From Burkholderia sp. OK233 (GTDB lineage Bacteria; Pseudomonadota; Gammaproteobacteria; Burkholderiales; Burkholderiaceae), in NCBI RefSeq assembly GCF_900230185.1, contig NZ_OCSR01000001.1:3596001-3660000 (forward strand): DNA of 64,000 nucleotides, given 5' to 3'. The translations under genes were made by a program, and so were the position numbers. How positions within the stretch are numbered: the stretch's first letter is position 1; every line of letters starts with the position of its first letter. Shown piece by piece: positions 42,555-51,169 of this stretch. The notes beneath the pieces are model-generated. The model searched no databases and was not told the DNA's origin. It saw only the letters and a program-made list of their open reading frames with translations.

Positions 42555-42698
42555 GGGCAATGCCCGGCGGGTTCCATCCGCCGCCGGGGATTAGCCGTTT
42601 GAATGGCCTCGCGGCAAGCCTTTTGAGGTGCCCGGAACGGCTCTCAGGCGCCGCTCGCGGCAGCGTTCTCCCGATCGCGTAAAATAAGCGCCTTTCGG

Positions 42699-42782
42699 CC
42701 GGGGCGCGTAGCCGGGGGCGCCTAGTCCGGGGCGCGTAGCCGGCGGTGCCCAGCCCGGGGCACCCAGCCGGCGGTGCCCGGA
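42699..42782. repeat. Three 28-bp tandem repeats upstream of dcd
   Basis: Units at 42699-42726, 42727-42754 and 42755-42782, each starting CCGGGGC and containing AGCCGG. Units 1 and 2 share their first 17 bp exactly; units 2 and 3 share AGCCGGCGGTGCCC. They lie 65-148 bp upstream of the dcd start in a 292-bp gap with no other gene. Confidence 0.85.
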
Positions 42783-42846
42783 CCGGACCTTACGCCGGAT
42801 CGTTACCCGTCACACATCTGTCACTCAAGTCGAGCAGCGTTCACCT

Positions 42847-43416
42847 ATGACTATCAAATCCGACAAGTGGATCCGGCGCATGGCCGCGTCGCACAATATG
42901 ATCGAGCCGTTTGCGCCGGATCAGGTCCGCGTCTCCGAAGACGGCCGGAAGATTGTCAGCTACGGCACCTCGAGCTACGGCTACGACATCCGCTGCGCAG
43001 ACGAATTCAAGATTTTCACCAATATCAACTCGACCATCGTCGATCCGAAGAACTTTGACGAGAAGTCGTTTGTCGACTTCAAGGGCGATGTCTGCATCAT
43101 CCCGCCGAATTCGTTCGCGCTGGCCCGCACCGTCGAATATTTCCGCATTCCGCGCAGCGTCCTGACCGTGTGTCTGGGCAAATCCACGTATGCGCGTTGC
43201 GGGATCATCGTGAACGTCACGCCGTTCGAGCCGGAATGGGAAGGACACGTCACGCTCGAATTCTCGAATACGACACCTTTGCCTGCGAAAATCTACGCGA
43301 ACGAAGGCGTCGCCCAGGTGCTGTTTTTCGAAAGCGACGAAATTTGTGAGACGTCGTACGCGGATCGCGGCGGCAAATATCAAGGTCAGCACGGCGTCAC
43401 GTTGCCCAAGACGTGA
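42847..43416 (+). CDS. dcd: dCTP deaminase Dcd
   Basis: Deaminates dCTP to dUTP, the main source of dUMP for thymidylate. The 189-residue trimer-type enzyme has [35 protein letters not shown], the central [32 protein letters not shown] with the catalytic Glu region, and the C-terminal [17 protein letters not shown] lid. Length is normal. The decarboxylase gene follows 84 bp downstream on the same strand. Confidence 0.97.
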
Positions 43417-43500
43417 CGTCGGCAGCGTACTGACCCACCAGCTATTCGGGTGACCGCTGCTTAGTCAAATGCAGCGGTCGTTCTTTTTGGAGAATCGCCC

Positions 43501-45786
43501 ATGAAGTTTCGTTTTCCCGTCGTCATCATCGACGAAGATTTTCGCTCCGAGAACATCTCGGGTTCCGGCATCCGGGCTTTGGCCGAAGCTATCGAGAGAG
43601 AAGGCGCGGAAGTGCTCGGGTTGACGAGCTACGGCGATCTGACTTCGTTCGCGCAGCAGTCGAGCCGCGCGTCGTGCTTCATCCTGTCCATTGACGACGA
43701 TGAACTGCTGCCGTACGTCGATAACGTGGTGGTGGAAGGCGAGACGCCGGAACTGGCGGCCGCGATCATCGCGCTGCGCGGGTTCGTGACCGAAGTGCGC
43801 CGCCGCAACGCCGATATTCCGATCTTCCTGTACGGCGAAACGCGCACCTCGCGCCACCTGCCGAACGACATCCTGCGCGAACTGCATGGCTTCATCCACA
43901 TGTTCGAGGACACGCCGGAGTTCGTCGCGCGCCACATCATCCGCGAGACCAAGGTGTACCTGGATTCGCTCGCACCGCCGTTCTTCAAGGAACTGGTGCA
44001 GTACGCGGACGAAGGCTCGTATTCCTGGCATTGCCCGGGGCACTCGGGCGGCGTCGCGTTCCTGAAGAGCCCGCTCGGCCAGATGTTCCACCAGTTCTTC
44101 GGCGAGAACATGCTGCGCGCCGACGTGTGTAATGCCGTCGACGAACTCGGTCAGCTGCTCGATCACACCGGCCCGATTGCCGCCTCCGAGCGCAATGCGG
44201 CGCGCATCTTCAGCGCAGACCACGTGTTCTTCGTGACCAACGGCACGTCGACCTCGAACAAGATCGTCTGGCACGGCACGGTTGCGCCGGGCGATATCGT
44301 GCTGGTGGACCGCAATTGCCACAAGTCGATCCTGCACGCGATCACGATGACCGGCGCGATTCCGGTGTTCCTCACGCCGACGCGCAATAACTTCGGCATC
44401 ATCGGCCCGATTCCGCGCAGCGAATTCGAGCCGGAAAACATTCGCAAGAAGATCCTGGCGAATCCGTTCGCCCGCGAAGCGTTGGCCAAAAATCCGGAGC
44501 TGAAGCCGCGCATCCTGACCATCACGCAGAGCACCTACGACGGCGTGATTTACAACGTCGAGATGATCAAGGAAATGCTCGGCGATTGGCTCGACACGCT
44601 GCATTTCGACGAAGCGTGGCTGCCGCATGCCGAATTCCACGAGTTCTATCAGGACATGCACGCGATCGGCGCCGGCCGTCCGCGCATCGGCGCACTGGTG
44701 TTCGCCACGCACTCCACGCACAAGTTGCTGGCCGGTATTTCGCAGGCTTCGCAGATCGTCGTGCAGGATTCGAAGAACAGCCGCTTCGACAAGCATCGCT
44801 TCAACGAAGCGTATCTGATGCACACGTCGACCAGCCCGCAGTACGCGATCATCGCCTCGTGCGACGTGGCCGCGGCGATGATGGAAGCGCCGGGCGGTAC
44901 GGCTCTGGTCGAAGAGTCGATTGCCGAAGCTTTGGATTTCCGCCGCGCGATGAGCAAGGTCGACGCCGAATACGGCGACGACTGGTTCTTCAAGGTGTGG
45001 GGGCCGGAGACGTTCGCGGAAGAGGGCATCGGCTCGCGCGAAGACTGGATGCTGCGCCCGAACGATGCGTGGCACGGCTTCGGCCCGCTCGCCGACGGTT
45101 TCAACATGCTGGACCCGATCAAGGCGACCATCGTCACGCCGGGTCTGGATATGGACGGCGGCTTCGGCGAGTCCGGCATTCCGGCTGCGATCGTTACGAA
45201 GTATCTGGCCGAGCACGGCATCATCGTCGAAAAGACCGGCCTGTATTCGTTCTTCATCATGTTCACGATCGGCATCACCAAGGGCCGCTGGAATTCGATG
45301 GTGACTGAGTTGCAGCAGTTCAAGGACGACTACGACAACAACCAGCCGTTGTGGCGCGTGTTGCCCAAATTCGTCGCGCATCATCCAATGTACGAGCGTG
45401 TCGGTCTGCGCGATCTGTGTGAGCAGATCCACAGCGTGTATCGCGCGAACGACATTGCGCGCCTGACGACCGAGATGTACCTGTCGAGCATGGAGCCGGC
45501 CATGAAGCCGTCGGATGCGTTTGCCAAGCTCGCGCACCGCGAGATCGACCGGGTACCGATCGACGAACTCGAAGGCCGCGTCACGTCGATCCTGTTGACG
45601 CCGTATCCGCCGGGCATTCCGTTGCTGATTCCGGGCGAGCGTTTCAACAAGACCATCGTCAACTATCTGCGTTTCGCGCGCGAGTTCAACGAGCGCTTCC
45701 CGGGTTTCCACACGGATATCCACGGGCTTGTCGGCGAAACCATCAACGGGCGCATCGAATATTTCGTCGATTGCGTGCGCGCCTGA
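43501..45786 (+). CDS. Basic amino acid (Arg/Lys/Orn) decarboxylase
   Basis: Group III PLP decarboxylase of 761 residues. It has an N-terminal wing/receiver-like domain (about 1-130; FPVVIIDEDFRSENISGSGIRALAEAIEREG), a large aspartate-aminotransferase-fold domain with SYSWHCPGHSGGVAFLKSP, DRNCHKSILHAITMTGAIPVFLTPTRNNFGIIGPI, LHFDEAWLPHAEF and the PLP lysine K408 in ATHSTHKLLAG, and the C-terminal domain with TPYPPGIPLLIPGERF. Which substrate is used cannot be told from the motifs; arginine is often annotated in this genus. It may serve acid resistance or polyamine synthesis. A DUF1311 gene follows after 2 bp. Confidence 0.93.
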   Translation: MKFRFPVVIIDEDFRSENISGSGIRALAEAIEREGAEVLGLTSYGDLTSFAQQSSRASCFILSIDDDELLPYVDNVVVEGETPELAAAIIALRGFVTEVRRRNADIPIFLYGETRTSRHLPNDILRELHGFIHMFEDTPEFVARHIIRETKVYLDSLAPPFFKELVQYADEGSYSWHCPGHSGGVAFLKSPLGQMFHQFFGENMLRADVCNAVDELGQLLDHTGPIAASERNAARIFSADHVFFVTNGTSTSNKIVWHGTVAPGDIVLVDRNCHKSILHAITMTGAIPVFLTPTRNNFGIIGPIPRSEFEPENIRKKILANPFAREALAKNPELKPRILTITQSTYDGVIYNVEMIKEMLGDWLDTLHFDEAWLPHAEFHEFYQDMHAIGAGRPRIGALVFATHSTHKLLAGISQASQIVVQDSKNSRFDKHRFNEAYLMHTSTSPQYAIIASCDVAAAMMEAPGGTALVEESIAEALDFRRAMSKVDAEYGDDWFFKVWGPETFAEEGIGSREDWMLRPNDAWHGFGPLADGFNMLDPIKATIVTPGLDMDGGFGESGIPAAIVTKYLAEHGIIVEKTGLYSFFIMFTIGITKGRWNSMVTELQQFKDDYDNNQPLWRVLPKFVAHHPMYERVGLRDLCEQIHSVYRANDIARLTTEMYLSSMEPAMKPSDAFAKLAHREIDRVPIDELEGRVTSILLTPYPPGIPLLIPGERFNKTIVNYLRFAREFNERFPGFHTDIHGLVGETINGRIEYFVDCVRA

Positions 45787-45788
45787 CG

Positions 45789-46532
45789 ATGTGGGGGGTG
45801 AAGTCACCGCTGGACGCTGACGGCTGGCGGCGCGTGTTTGGCGCGCTGGCTCTGACGTCGGCGCTGTCGGTGGCGGTGCTCGGCGTCGCGCAGCTTCAGG
45901 CGCATGCCGAAGTCGCCGCCGCCGACCCGATCGACGCGTCGATGCGCACCTGTCTTGCGCGCAGCGACATGTCGTCGACGGCGGGGCAGGTGCAGTGTAT
46001 GGACAACGCGCGGATCGGCTGGAAGGCCGCGTTGGACGGCGCGTGGCAGCAGCTTCAGGCGAAGTTGCCGCAGGCGCAACGCAAACCATGGGAAAAGAGC
46101 CAGGCAAGCTGGCTGGCCTCGCGCGATGTCGAGAAGCAGTTGCTGGCGGCCGTGTTCGCGACGACGCACGGCTCGATGTATGTGCTGGCCGAAGCCGATA
46201 TGCAATTGCAGCCGGTGCGTGACCGCGCGCTTGCGCTGCGCAGCGCCTTGGCCAGGATCAGCGCCGGCGGCGGGGATCCGCCGCGCCGTCCGCGCGCCTG
46301 TACGGCGGACGCGCAATGCGAACACGCGATGTTCGATCTGAACCGCTATTACCGCCGCTTGCAATCGAAGATGCCGGCGCGCTCGCGCCCGACGCTTGCG
46401 CGCGCACAAAAGGCCTGGACCGCGTATCTCGACGCCACCACGCCGGTGATCGATGAAGGCAGCCGTATCGATATCATTGGTGCGCGGGTGGCGACGCTCA
46501 AGCGCTTGTCGGAAACGGTCGGCAACAACTGA
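45789..46532 (+). CDS. Exported DUF1311 (LprI-like) protein
   Basis: 247-residue protein with an N-terminal signal or anchor segment (about 14-40; VFGALALTSALSVAVLGVAQLQAHA). The mature part shows the DUF1311 pattern: MRTCLARSDMSSTAGQVQCMDNARIGWKAALDGAWQQLQAKLPQAQRKPWEKSQASWLASRD with a conserved cysteine pair, and a second similar half with CTADAQCEHAMFDLNRYYRRL. LprI proteins of this group inhibit lysozyme in mycobacteria; that role is not proven here. The start 2 bp after the decarboxylase stop implies coupling; a GTG at 45798 is an alternative. Confidence 0.82.
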   Translation: MWGVKSPLDADGWRRVFGALALTSALSVAVLGVAQLQAHAEVAAADPIDASMRTCLARSDMSSTAGQVQCMDNARIGWKAALDGAWQQLQAKLPQAQRKPWEKSQASWLASRDVEKQLLAAVFATTHGSMYVLAEADMQLQPVRDRALALRSALARISAGGGDPPRRPRACTADAQCEHAMFDLNRYYRRLQSKMPARSRPTLARAQKAWTAYLDATTPVIDEGSRIDIIGARVATLKRLSETVGNN

Positions 46533-46543
46533 GTGCTGACGGC

Positions 46544-47470
46544 TTACGTGAGCACGTGGGCTTCAGCTTGCGACGCGGGCCGCGCAAGTGCCGGTTCCCC
46601 TAGCAGGTCGCGCATGGCGTCTTCGATGCCGAGCGACATCGCTTCGAGCGCGAGGTCGTTGTCATCGGTGCCGAAGGGCTCTTCGATCTGTGCGGCGATC
46701 GCCTCATGCGCCATGAAGGTGTACGCGACGAACACCGCGAAGACCGGCGTGAAGATCCCGATGCTGTCGACCAGTCCGAACGGCAGGGACGCGCAGAAGA
46801 AATACACCGTACGGTGAATCATCACCGAGTAAGCGAAGGGCAGCGGCGTCGACACGATGCGCTCGCAACCGCCGATCACATCCGACAGACCATTCAGGTT
46901 TCGATCGAAGGCGAGCACCGCCATCGGATCGATCGTGCCTGCTTGCGCGTGGCGCTGCACCCATTCGCCGAGAAACAGCAGGAGTGTTGCCGGTTTGTAG
47001 CGCGACGCTATGACGCGGTCGAACAGCGCTTTGGGCAGGCGTGTTGCGAGATCTTCACGCGGGTCGCTATTGCGGAGCTGGTGACGCAGGGCATGGGGGA
47101 GGGCGCTGAGGGCGGCGACGAACTCCTTGATGTCTTCCTTCGGCAACTGCTTATTTTGCAGCGTCAGGGCCTGGCGGGTGAGCGAGCGGGAGTCGTTCAG
47201 CAACTGACCCCAGAGCTTGCGGGCTTCCCACCAGCGGTCGTAGCTGGCGTTGTTCCGGAAGCCGAGAAAGACCGCCAACGCTATGCCTAGCAACGAGAAT
47301 GGGGTGGTGGTGTTGAGATTGAGCGAGACTGGCAGCAGGTGGTCGTGGGCGGCCACCGCGACGATCGCGATGCAGAAAATGAGGAATAGCCTCGGCAGTA
47401 GTTGCGGGAGGACGGAGCCTCTCCAGGCAAGCAGCATGCGGAACCAATGGAGGTGGGGGCGGATGATCAT
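46544..47470 (-). CDS. Bestrophin-like (YneE/UPF0187) anion-channel-family protein
   Basis: 308-residue inner-membrane protein of the bestrophin family, which forms pentameric anion or cation channels. Hydrophobic segments lie near residues 25-45, 55-75 and 215-255. Signature stretches are NTTTPFSLLGIALAVFLGFRNNASYDRWWEARKLWGQLLNDSRSL, CERIVSTPLPFAYSVMIHRTVYFFC and a C-terminal IEEPFGTDDNDLALEAM, the last very typical of the family. It is convergent with the DUF1311 gene. Confidence 0.92.
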   Translation of the reverse strand: MIIRPHLHWFRMLLAWRGSVLPQLLPRLFLIFCIAIVAVAAHDHLLPVSLNLNTTTPFSLLGIALAVFLGFRNNASYDRWWEARKLWGQLLNDSRSLTRQALTLQNKQLPKEDIKEFVAALSALPHALRHQLRNSDPREDLATRLPKALFDRVIASRYKPATLLLFLGEWVQRHAQAGTIDPMAVLAFDRNLNGLSDVIGGCERIVSTPLPFAYSVMIHRTVYFFCASLPFGLVDSIGIFTPVFAVFVAYTFMAHEAIAAQIEEPFGTDDNDLALEAMSLGIEDAMRDLLGEPALARPASQAEAHVLT

Positions 47471-47577
47471 CGCAAGGGGTTTTTGCCTTCGGCGAGTGGG
47501 GTTCTATTATCGCTAAAGGTGTTGGACCATGGTTTTTTTGCCTTTGGCGGCGGCATTGTCAGGGTTCTTAGGGTGTC

Positions 47578-47776
47578 GGCCTTTCCTTGCATTGTTAGTG
47601 GTCTATTAGCGTTGCCCCTGTGCGGGGCGGCACCTACTTTTCTTTGCATGCCGCAAAGAAAAGTAGGCAAAAGAAAGCGGCTCAAACCGCTCATGCTAAG
47701 TGGGCACCGTGGTCTGCTGCGGGTAGTGGTGCATCTGGAATCCGTGTTCTCGCACATTCCGCGTTAGTGACAAAGG
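47578..47776 (+). repeat. 199-bp extragenic repeat, copy 1 (forward)
   Basis: Matches copy 2 (48122-48320) in reverse orientation over 199 bp with scattered substitutions. Common blocks include GTTAGTGGTCTATTAGCG, TGCGGGGCGGCACCTACTT and CTCATGCTAAGTGGGCACCG. Inside is a hairpin with a perfect 15-bp stem (47633-47647 with 47653-47667, loop ATGCC). Homology fades but continues to about 47532. It contains no supported gene. Confidence 0.93.
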
Positions 47777-48121
47777 ACTCATCAGCTCCCACTCCGCACT
47801 ACGTGCGTCGCGGACGGGTCTGCATGGGAAACCAGGGGCTTCGGTTGAGAGCGGTGGGAGCCATCGGCTTCGCCTCGGCGATGCGCCTCTGCATTCACCG
47901 CGGAACCCCACTTCAAATCATATGTCAGTGCGAGGCAATCATCGTCCCGCTCTCGGTCCCGATCGTGATCGCAGACGCAGTTGCCGTTCCAATCAGAATA
48001 GCGATGGTAATGGCGGTGCAATGACGAGCCACGACCTGTTGGCGAGGCGTGGACGTCAAAGCGTAGCGGGGGGTTTTAAGAAGTACTCTTCGGCGCGCGA
48101 AGCGCCGTCGGAAGTATGACG
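47777..48121. other. 345-bp spacer between the two inverted repeat copies
   Basis: No protein with recognisable features; short frames on both strands are low-complexity (Arg/His/Asp-rich). A GC-rich hairpin lies at about 48088-48114 (TTCGGCGC and GCGCCG arms). Origin and role unknown. Confidence 0.5.
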
Positions 48122-48320
48122 CCCTTGTCACTGACGTCGAATGCGGGAGAACACAGATTCCAGATGCACCACTACCCGTAGCAGACCACGGTGCCCACTT
48201 AGCATGAGCGGTTTGAGCTGCTTTCTCTTGCCTGCTTCTCTTTGCAGCCGGCAAAGAGAAGTAGGTGCCGCCCCGCACAGGGGCAACGCTAATAGACCAC
48301 TAACAAATCAAGGAAAGGCC
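48122..48320 (-). repeat. 199-bp extragenic repeat, copy 2 (reverse)
   Basis: Inverted copy of 47578-47776, ending about 50 bp downstream of the glucokinase stop. The internal hairpin (48231-48245 with 48251-48265, loop AGCCG) is kept: the centre of the stem has C:G where copy 1 has T:A, a compensated change, plus one G-T wobble. Confidence 0.93.
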
Positions 48321-48371
48321 AACGCCCTAGGCATACCGAAAAAAAGCGCCGCGAAGGCCAAAAAACAACCC

Positions 48372-50288
48372 TTAATCCCGCGGCGAAGAAGCCGCCCCAT
48401 GACTTAACCAATCGAGCACAGCAGTAGCATCATCATCCGCACCTTGTCGCGCCTTAGCGACCGTCTCAGCCACATCCGCACTAGGCACAGCGCGCCGAAT
48501 CGCCACACCAACAGCAAGAATATCAATCATGACAAGATGCAAAATCCGCGAAATCATCGACAACTGCGACTCGCGAATCTCAATGTGATCGGTCTCCAAA
48601 GCGACAGTAGCCCGCTTGGCCAGCGCCGTATTGCTGGACGTAATGGCAATCACCTTCGCCCCCGCCTGCATGGCGACATCGAGCACGCGCAGTAACTCAG
48701 GCGCACGTCCCGACTTCGACACGGCCACAATCACATCACCCTTGCCAAGCAGCGCAGCAGACGCCGCCTGCATGTACAGATCGCCATAGGCAATCGTCGG
48801 AATACCAAACCGGAAGAACTTGTAATGCGCGTCCTGCGCGACGATATTCGAATTGCCGAGTCCATAAAACTCGATCCGCCGCGCACCGTTCAGCAGATCA
48901 ATGGCCCGCTCGACCTGGTCGAAATTCAAATGCTCGCGCAGCTGCAAAATCGCCGACACGGTGTTGTCCAGCACCTTCGCGCCAAAGTCCGTCGCGGTAT
49001 CGCCGAGATGCACCTGGCTATGACTCACCGGAATCGTGCCGGTCAAACCCGTCGCCAGCTTCAGCTTGAAATCCGACAAGCCCTGGCAGCCAAGCGAACG
49101 GCAAAAGCGGATCACCGTCGGCTGGCTCACGTCGGCCTTGCGCGCGATATCAACAATCGGATCGTTGATGATCGAACGCGGATGATTCAACGCGAGATCG
49201 GCCACGCGGCGCTCGGCCGGCGTCAACGCATCGCGCATCTGGCGAATCCGCTCGAACACGGCCGATGAACTGCCGCCCGCGCGATTCGACAACTGCTCCG
49301 CGAGAATCGCCGAAACACCCAGAAACGCGGGGTATTCAGCGGTAATCACGTAGGTCGGCACGTTCTGCAAATACGCCTCGAAGCGGCCCTTCGCCTCGAA
49401 CCGTTTGCGAAACGACGAACGCGAGAAGAACTCGCCGAGCCGCGGCACGACGCCGCCGCCAATGTAGATGCCGCCCAATGCGCCGAGCGTCACCGCGATA
49501 TTGCCGGCGAAGGTGCCAAGAATTCCGCAGAACACGTCGACGGATTCGGCCGCGAGCGGCTCGCCTTCCATCGCGCGTTTGACGATGTCGATCGTGTCGA
49601 CGTTCGCCGCCACACGCTTCTTGTCGCGGCCCGCCAGCGCGCGGTAAATCACTTCGAGGCCAGGGCCTGCCGCCACCCGTTCGAACGAGACGTGCGACCA
49701 CTTCTTGCGCGCGTACTGCAGCACGATGTCTTCGCGTTCGTCGGCCGGCGCGAACGTGGCGTGGCCGCCCTCGCTGCCGAGCGCGATCCAGCGGTCGTCG
49801 GCGGGAATCAGGCCGGACACGCCCATGCCGGTGCCCGGGCCCAGCAAGCCGATCACACTGTTCGGGCGACGCGAGCCGCCGCCCACCTGCACGCGCTGCG
49901 CGTCGGTCAGGCCGGGCAGGGCCATGGCCAGCGCGGTAAAGTCGTTCACCACCAGCAACGTGTCGAAGCCGAGCGCGCGGCGCGTGGCTTCGATCGAAAA
50001 GCTCCAGTCGTGATTGGTCATGCTGACCTGATCGCCGTCGACCGGGTTCGCAATCGCAATCGCCGCGTGATTCACGCGGCCGATCTTGGTGTCCTTCAGA
50101 TACTTCTTGATGACTTCAGCAACGCCCGGATAGTCCGCGCACGGATAGACCTGCACCGAGCCGATTTCGCCCGGGCTGTATTCGAGCGCGAAACGCGCAT
50201 TGGTGCCGCCGATGTCGGCGAGCAGCCTCGGTCCATCGGCGTGCTGGCCCGCGCCCGGAACAGCCTTAGTTTGCACACCAGTAGACAT
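48372..50288 (-). CDS. glk: Bifunctional glucokinase / RpiR-family (HexR-like) regulator
   Basis: 638-residue fusion. Residues 1 to about 335 form a ROK-independent bacterial glucokinase (LADIGGTNARFALEY, VVNDFTALAMALPGL, LLGPGTGMGVSGLI, GSEGGHATFAP, GGIYIGGGVVPRLGEFF). After a short Ser-rich linker (about 340) comes an RpiR N-terminal HTH (about 345-420; LTPAERRVADLALNHPRSIINDPIVDIARKADVSQPTVIRFCRSLGC) and a SIS sugar-phosphate-binding domain (about 465-600; RIEFYGLGNSN, VIVAVSKSGRAPELL). It overlaps pgl by 23 bp, last gene of zwf-pgl-glk. Such fusions are known in Burkholderia; a HexR-type operator upstream of zwf is its likely target. Confidence 0.95.
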   Translation of the reverse strand: MSTGVQTKAVPGAGQHADGPRLLADIGGTNARFALEYSPGEIGSVQVYPCADYPGVAEVIKKYLKDTKIGRVNHAAIAIANPVDGDQVSMTNHDWSFSIEATRRALGFDTLLVVNDFTALAMALPGLTDAQRVQVGGGSRRPNSVIGLLGPGTGMGVSGLIPADDRWIALGSEGGHATFAPADEREDIVLQYARKKWSHVSFERVAAGPGLEVIYRALAGRDKKRVAANVDTIDIVKRAMEGEPLAAESVDVFCGILGTFAGNIAVTLGALGGIYIGGGVVPRLGEFFSRSSFRKRFEAKGRFEAYLQNVPTYVITAEYPAFLGVSAILAEQLSNRAGGSSSAVFERIRQMRDALTPAERRVADLALNHPRSIINDPIVDIARKADVSQPTVIRFCRSLGCQGLSDFKLKLATGLTGTIPVSHSQVHLGDTATDFGAKVLDNTVSAILQLREHLNFDQVERAIDLLNGARRIEFYGLGNSNIVAQDAHYKFFRFGIPTIAYGDLYMQAASAALLGKGDVIVAVSKSGRAPELLRVLDVAMQAGAKVIAITSSNTALAKRATVALETDHIEIRESQLSMISRILHLVMIDILAVGVAIRRAVPSADVAETVAKARQGADDDATAVLDWLSHGAASSPRD

Positions 50289-50973
50289 CGAGTCTCACTC
50301 CCTTGTCGTTTGCCAACTGCGAGATGGCATTTTTTTGTAGCGCAGCGGCGGCGGCATTCAGCACGTCCATCTTGCGCGGTCCTGCGATCAGCAAAAACAG
50401 GTGCTTCACTTCTTTCAGAGCGGAGAGCGACCAGCTCACACGCGCATGCGGCGCGCTGCCGGGATGCACGGCAACGAAGCGCTCGGGGGTGGTGATCGCG
50501 TAGTCCCATTCGGGCGCATCCGCGAAAATCGACGCGGTGTGACCGTCTTCGCCCATGCCGAGAATCGCGACGTCCGGCACGGCGCTAAAGCGCGGGTCGG
50601 CGTTCAGCGCGGCAACGTGCGCGTTGAGGTCTTGCGTGGCGTCGACCAGCGGCCAGAATGCGGCATTTTTCGCGGCGTTCTGCAACAGCGTGTCGTGCAC
50701 GAGTTGCGAATTGCTCGCGCTGTCCGTTTCCGGTACCCAGCGGTCGTCGACCAGCGTCACGGCAATGCGCGCCCAGTCAAAGGATTGCGTGGACAACGTC
50801 TGCAGGAACGGACGCGGACTGGTGCCGCCGGACACTGCAAGCATTGCCGGGCGCGCGTCGTTGGTTGACGCAGCCGTCTGTGCGGCGAGCGACGCATGTA
50901 ACGCGTCGCCAACCGCTTTCGCCAACGCGTCGGATTGGGCGCGTTGATCGTCGAAAGCGTGAAGCTCGATCAC
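50266..50973 (-). CDS. pgl: 6-phosphogluconolactonase Pgl
   Basis: Hydrolyses 6-phosphogluconolactone to 6-phosphogluconate. The GTG at 50973 (VIELHAFDDQRAQSDALAKAV) is chosen because GGAGGAGA lies just ahead; the frame is open to 51042. The 235-residue protein shows MLAVSGGTSPRPFLQTL, VTLVDDRWVPETDSASNSQLVHDTLL, ILGMGEDGHTASIFADAPE and ARVSWSLSALKEVKHLFLLIAG. Its end overlaps the glk start, so expression is coupled. Confidence 0.96.
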   Translation of the reverse strand: MIELHAFDDQRAQSDALAKAVGDALHASLAAQTAASTNDARPAMLAVSGGTSPRPFLQTLSTQSFDWARIAVTLVDDRWVPETDSASNSQLVHDTLLQNAAKNAAFWPLVDATQDLNAHVAALNADPRFSAVPDVAILGMGEDGHTASIFADAPEWDYAITTPERFVAVHPGSAPHARVSWSLSALKEVKHLFLLIAGPRKMDVLNAAAAALQKNAISQLANDKGVRLDVYWCAN

Positions 50974-51169
50974 TTCTCCTCCGTGCTGCTTTCTTGTTAG
51001 ATCTGCGGAACGTGCCGTCCTGCTCTCACGCGATGCCTGCAAGCGGGATGACTTGCAGGCGCCTTCGTGATACCGGCGCCATTCCGTTTAGTTCGTCGGT
51101 GGGTCTTGCAGGCGCCGTGCCGTGCTTCGATCGGGATCGGGCATGGTACGACGCCGTAATTCAGTTGAT

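Noticed and set aside
42699..42782. Possible small CRISPR array
   Set aside because: The 28-bp units are directly adjacent with no spacers, imperfect, and no cas gene is present.
43465..46107. 880-codon frame on the minus strand opposite the basic amino acid decarboxylase
   Set aside because: Product is Arg/His/Val/Asp-rich with no recognisable domain, a typical antisense shadow of a high-GC gene. The plus-strand frame has full family motifs and a PLP lysine.
47620..48024. Frame beginning MRGGTYFSL in repeat copy 1
   Set aside because: It starts inside the hairpin-bearing repeat and continues into the unrelated spacer. The paired changes in the stem indicate selection on base pairing, not on protein.
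47925..48278. Matching MRGGTYFSL frame in repeat copy 2 on the minus strand
   Set aside because: Same reason; only the repeat part resembles copy 1, and the C-terminal part is unrelated.
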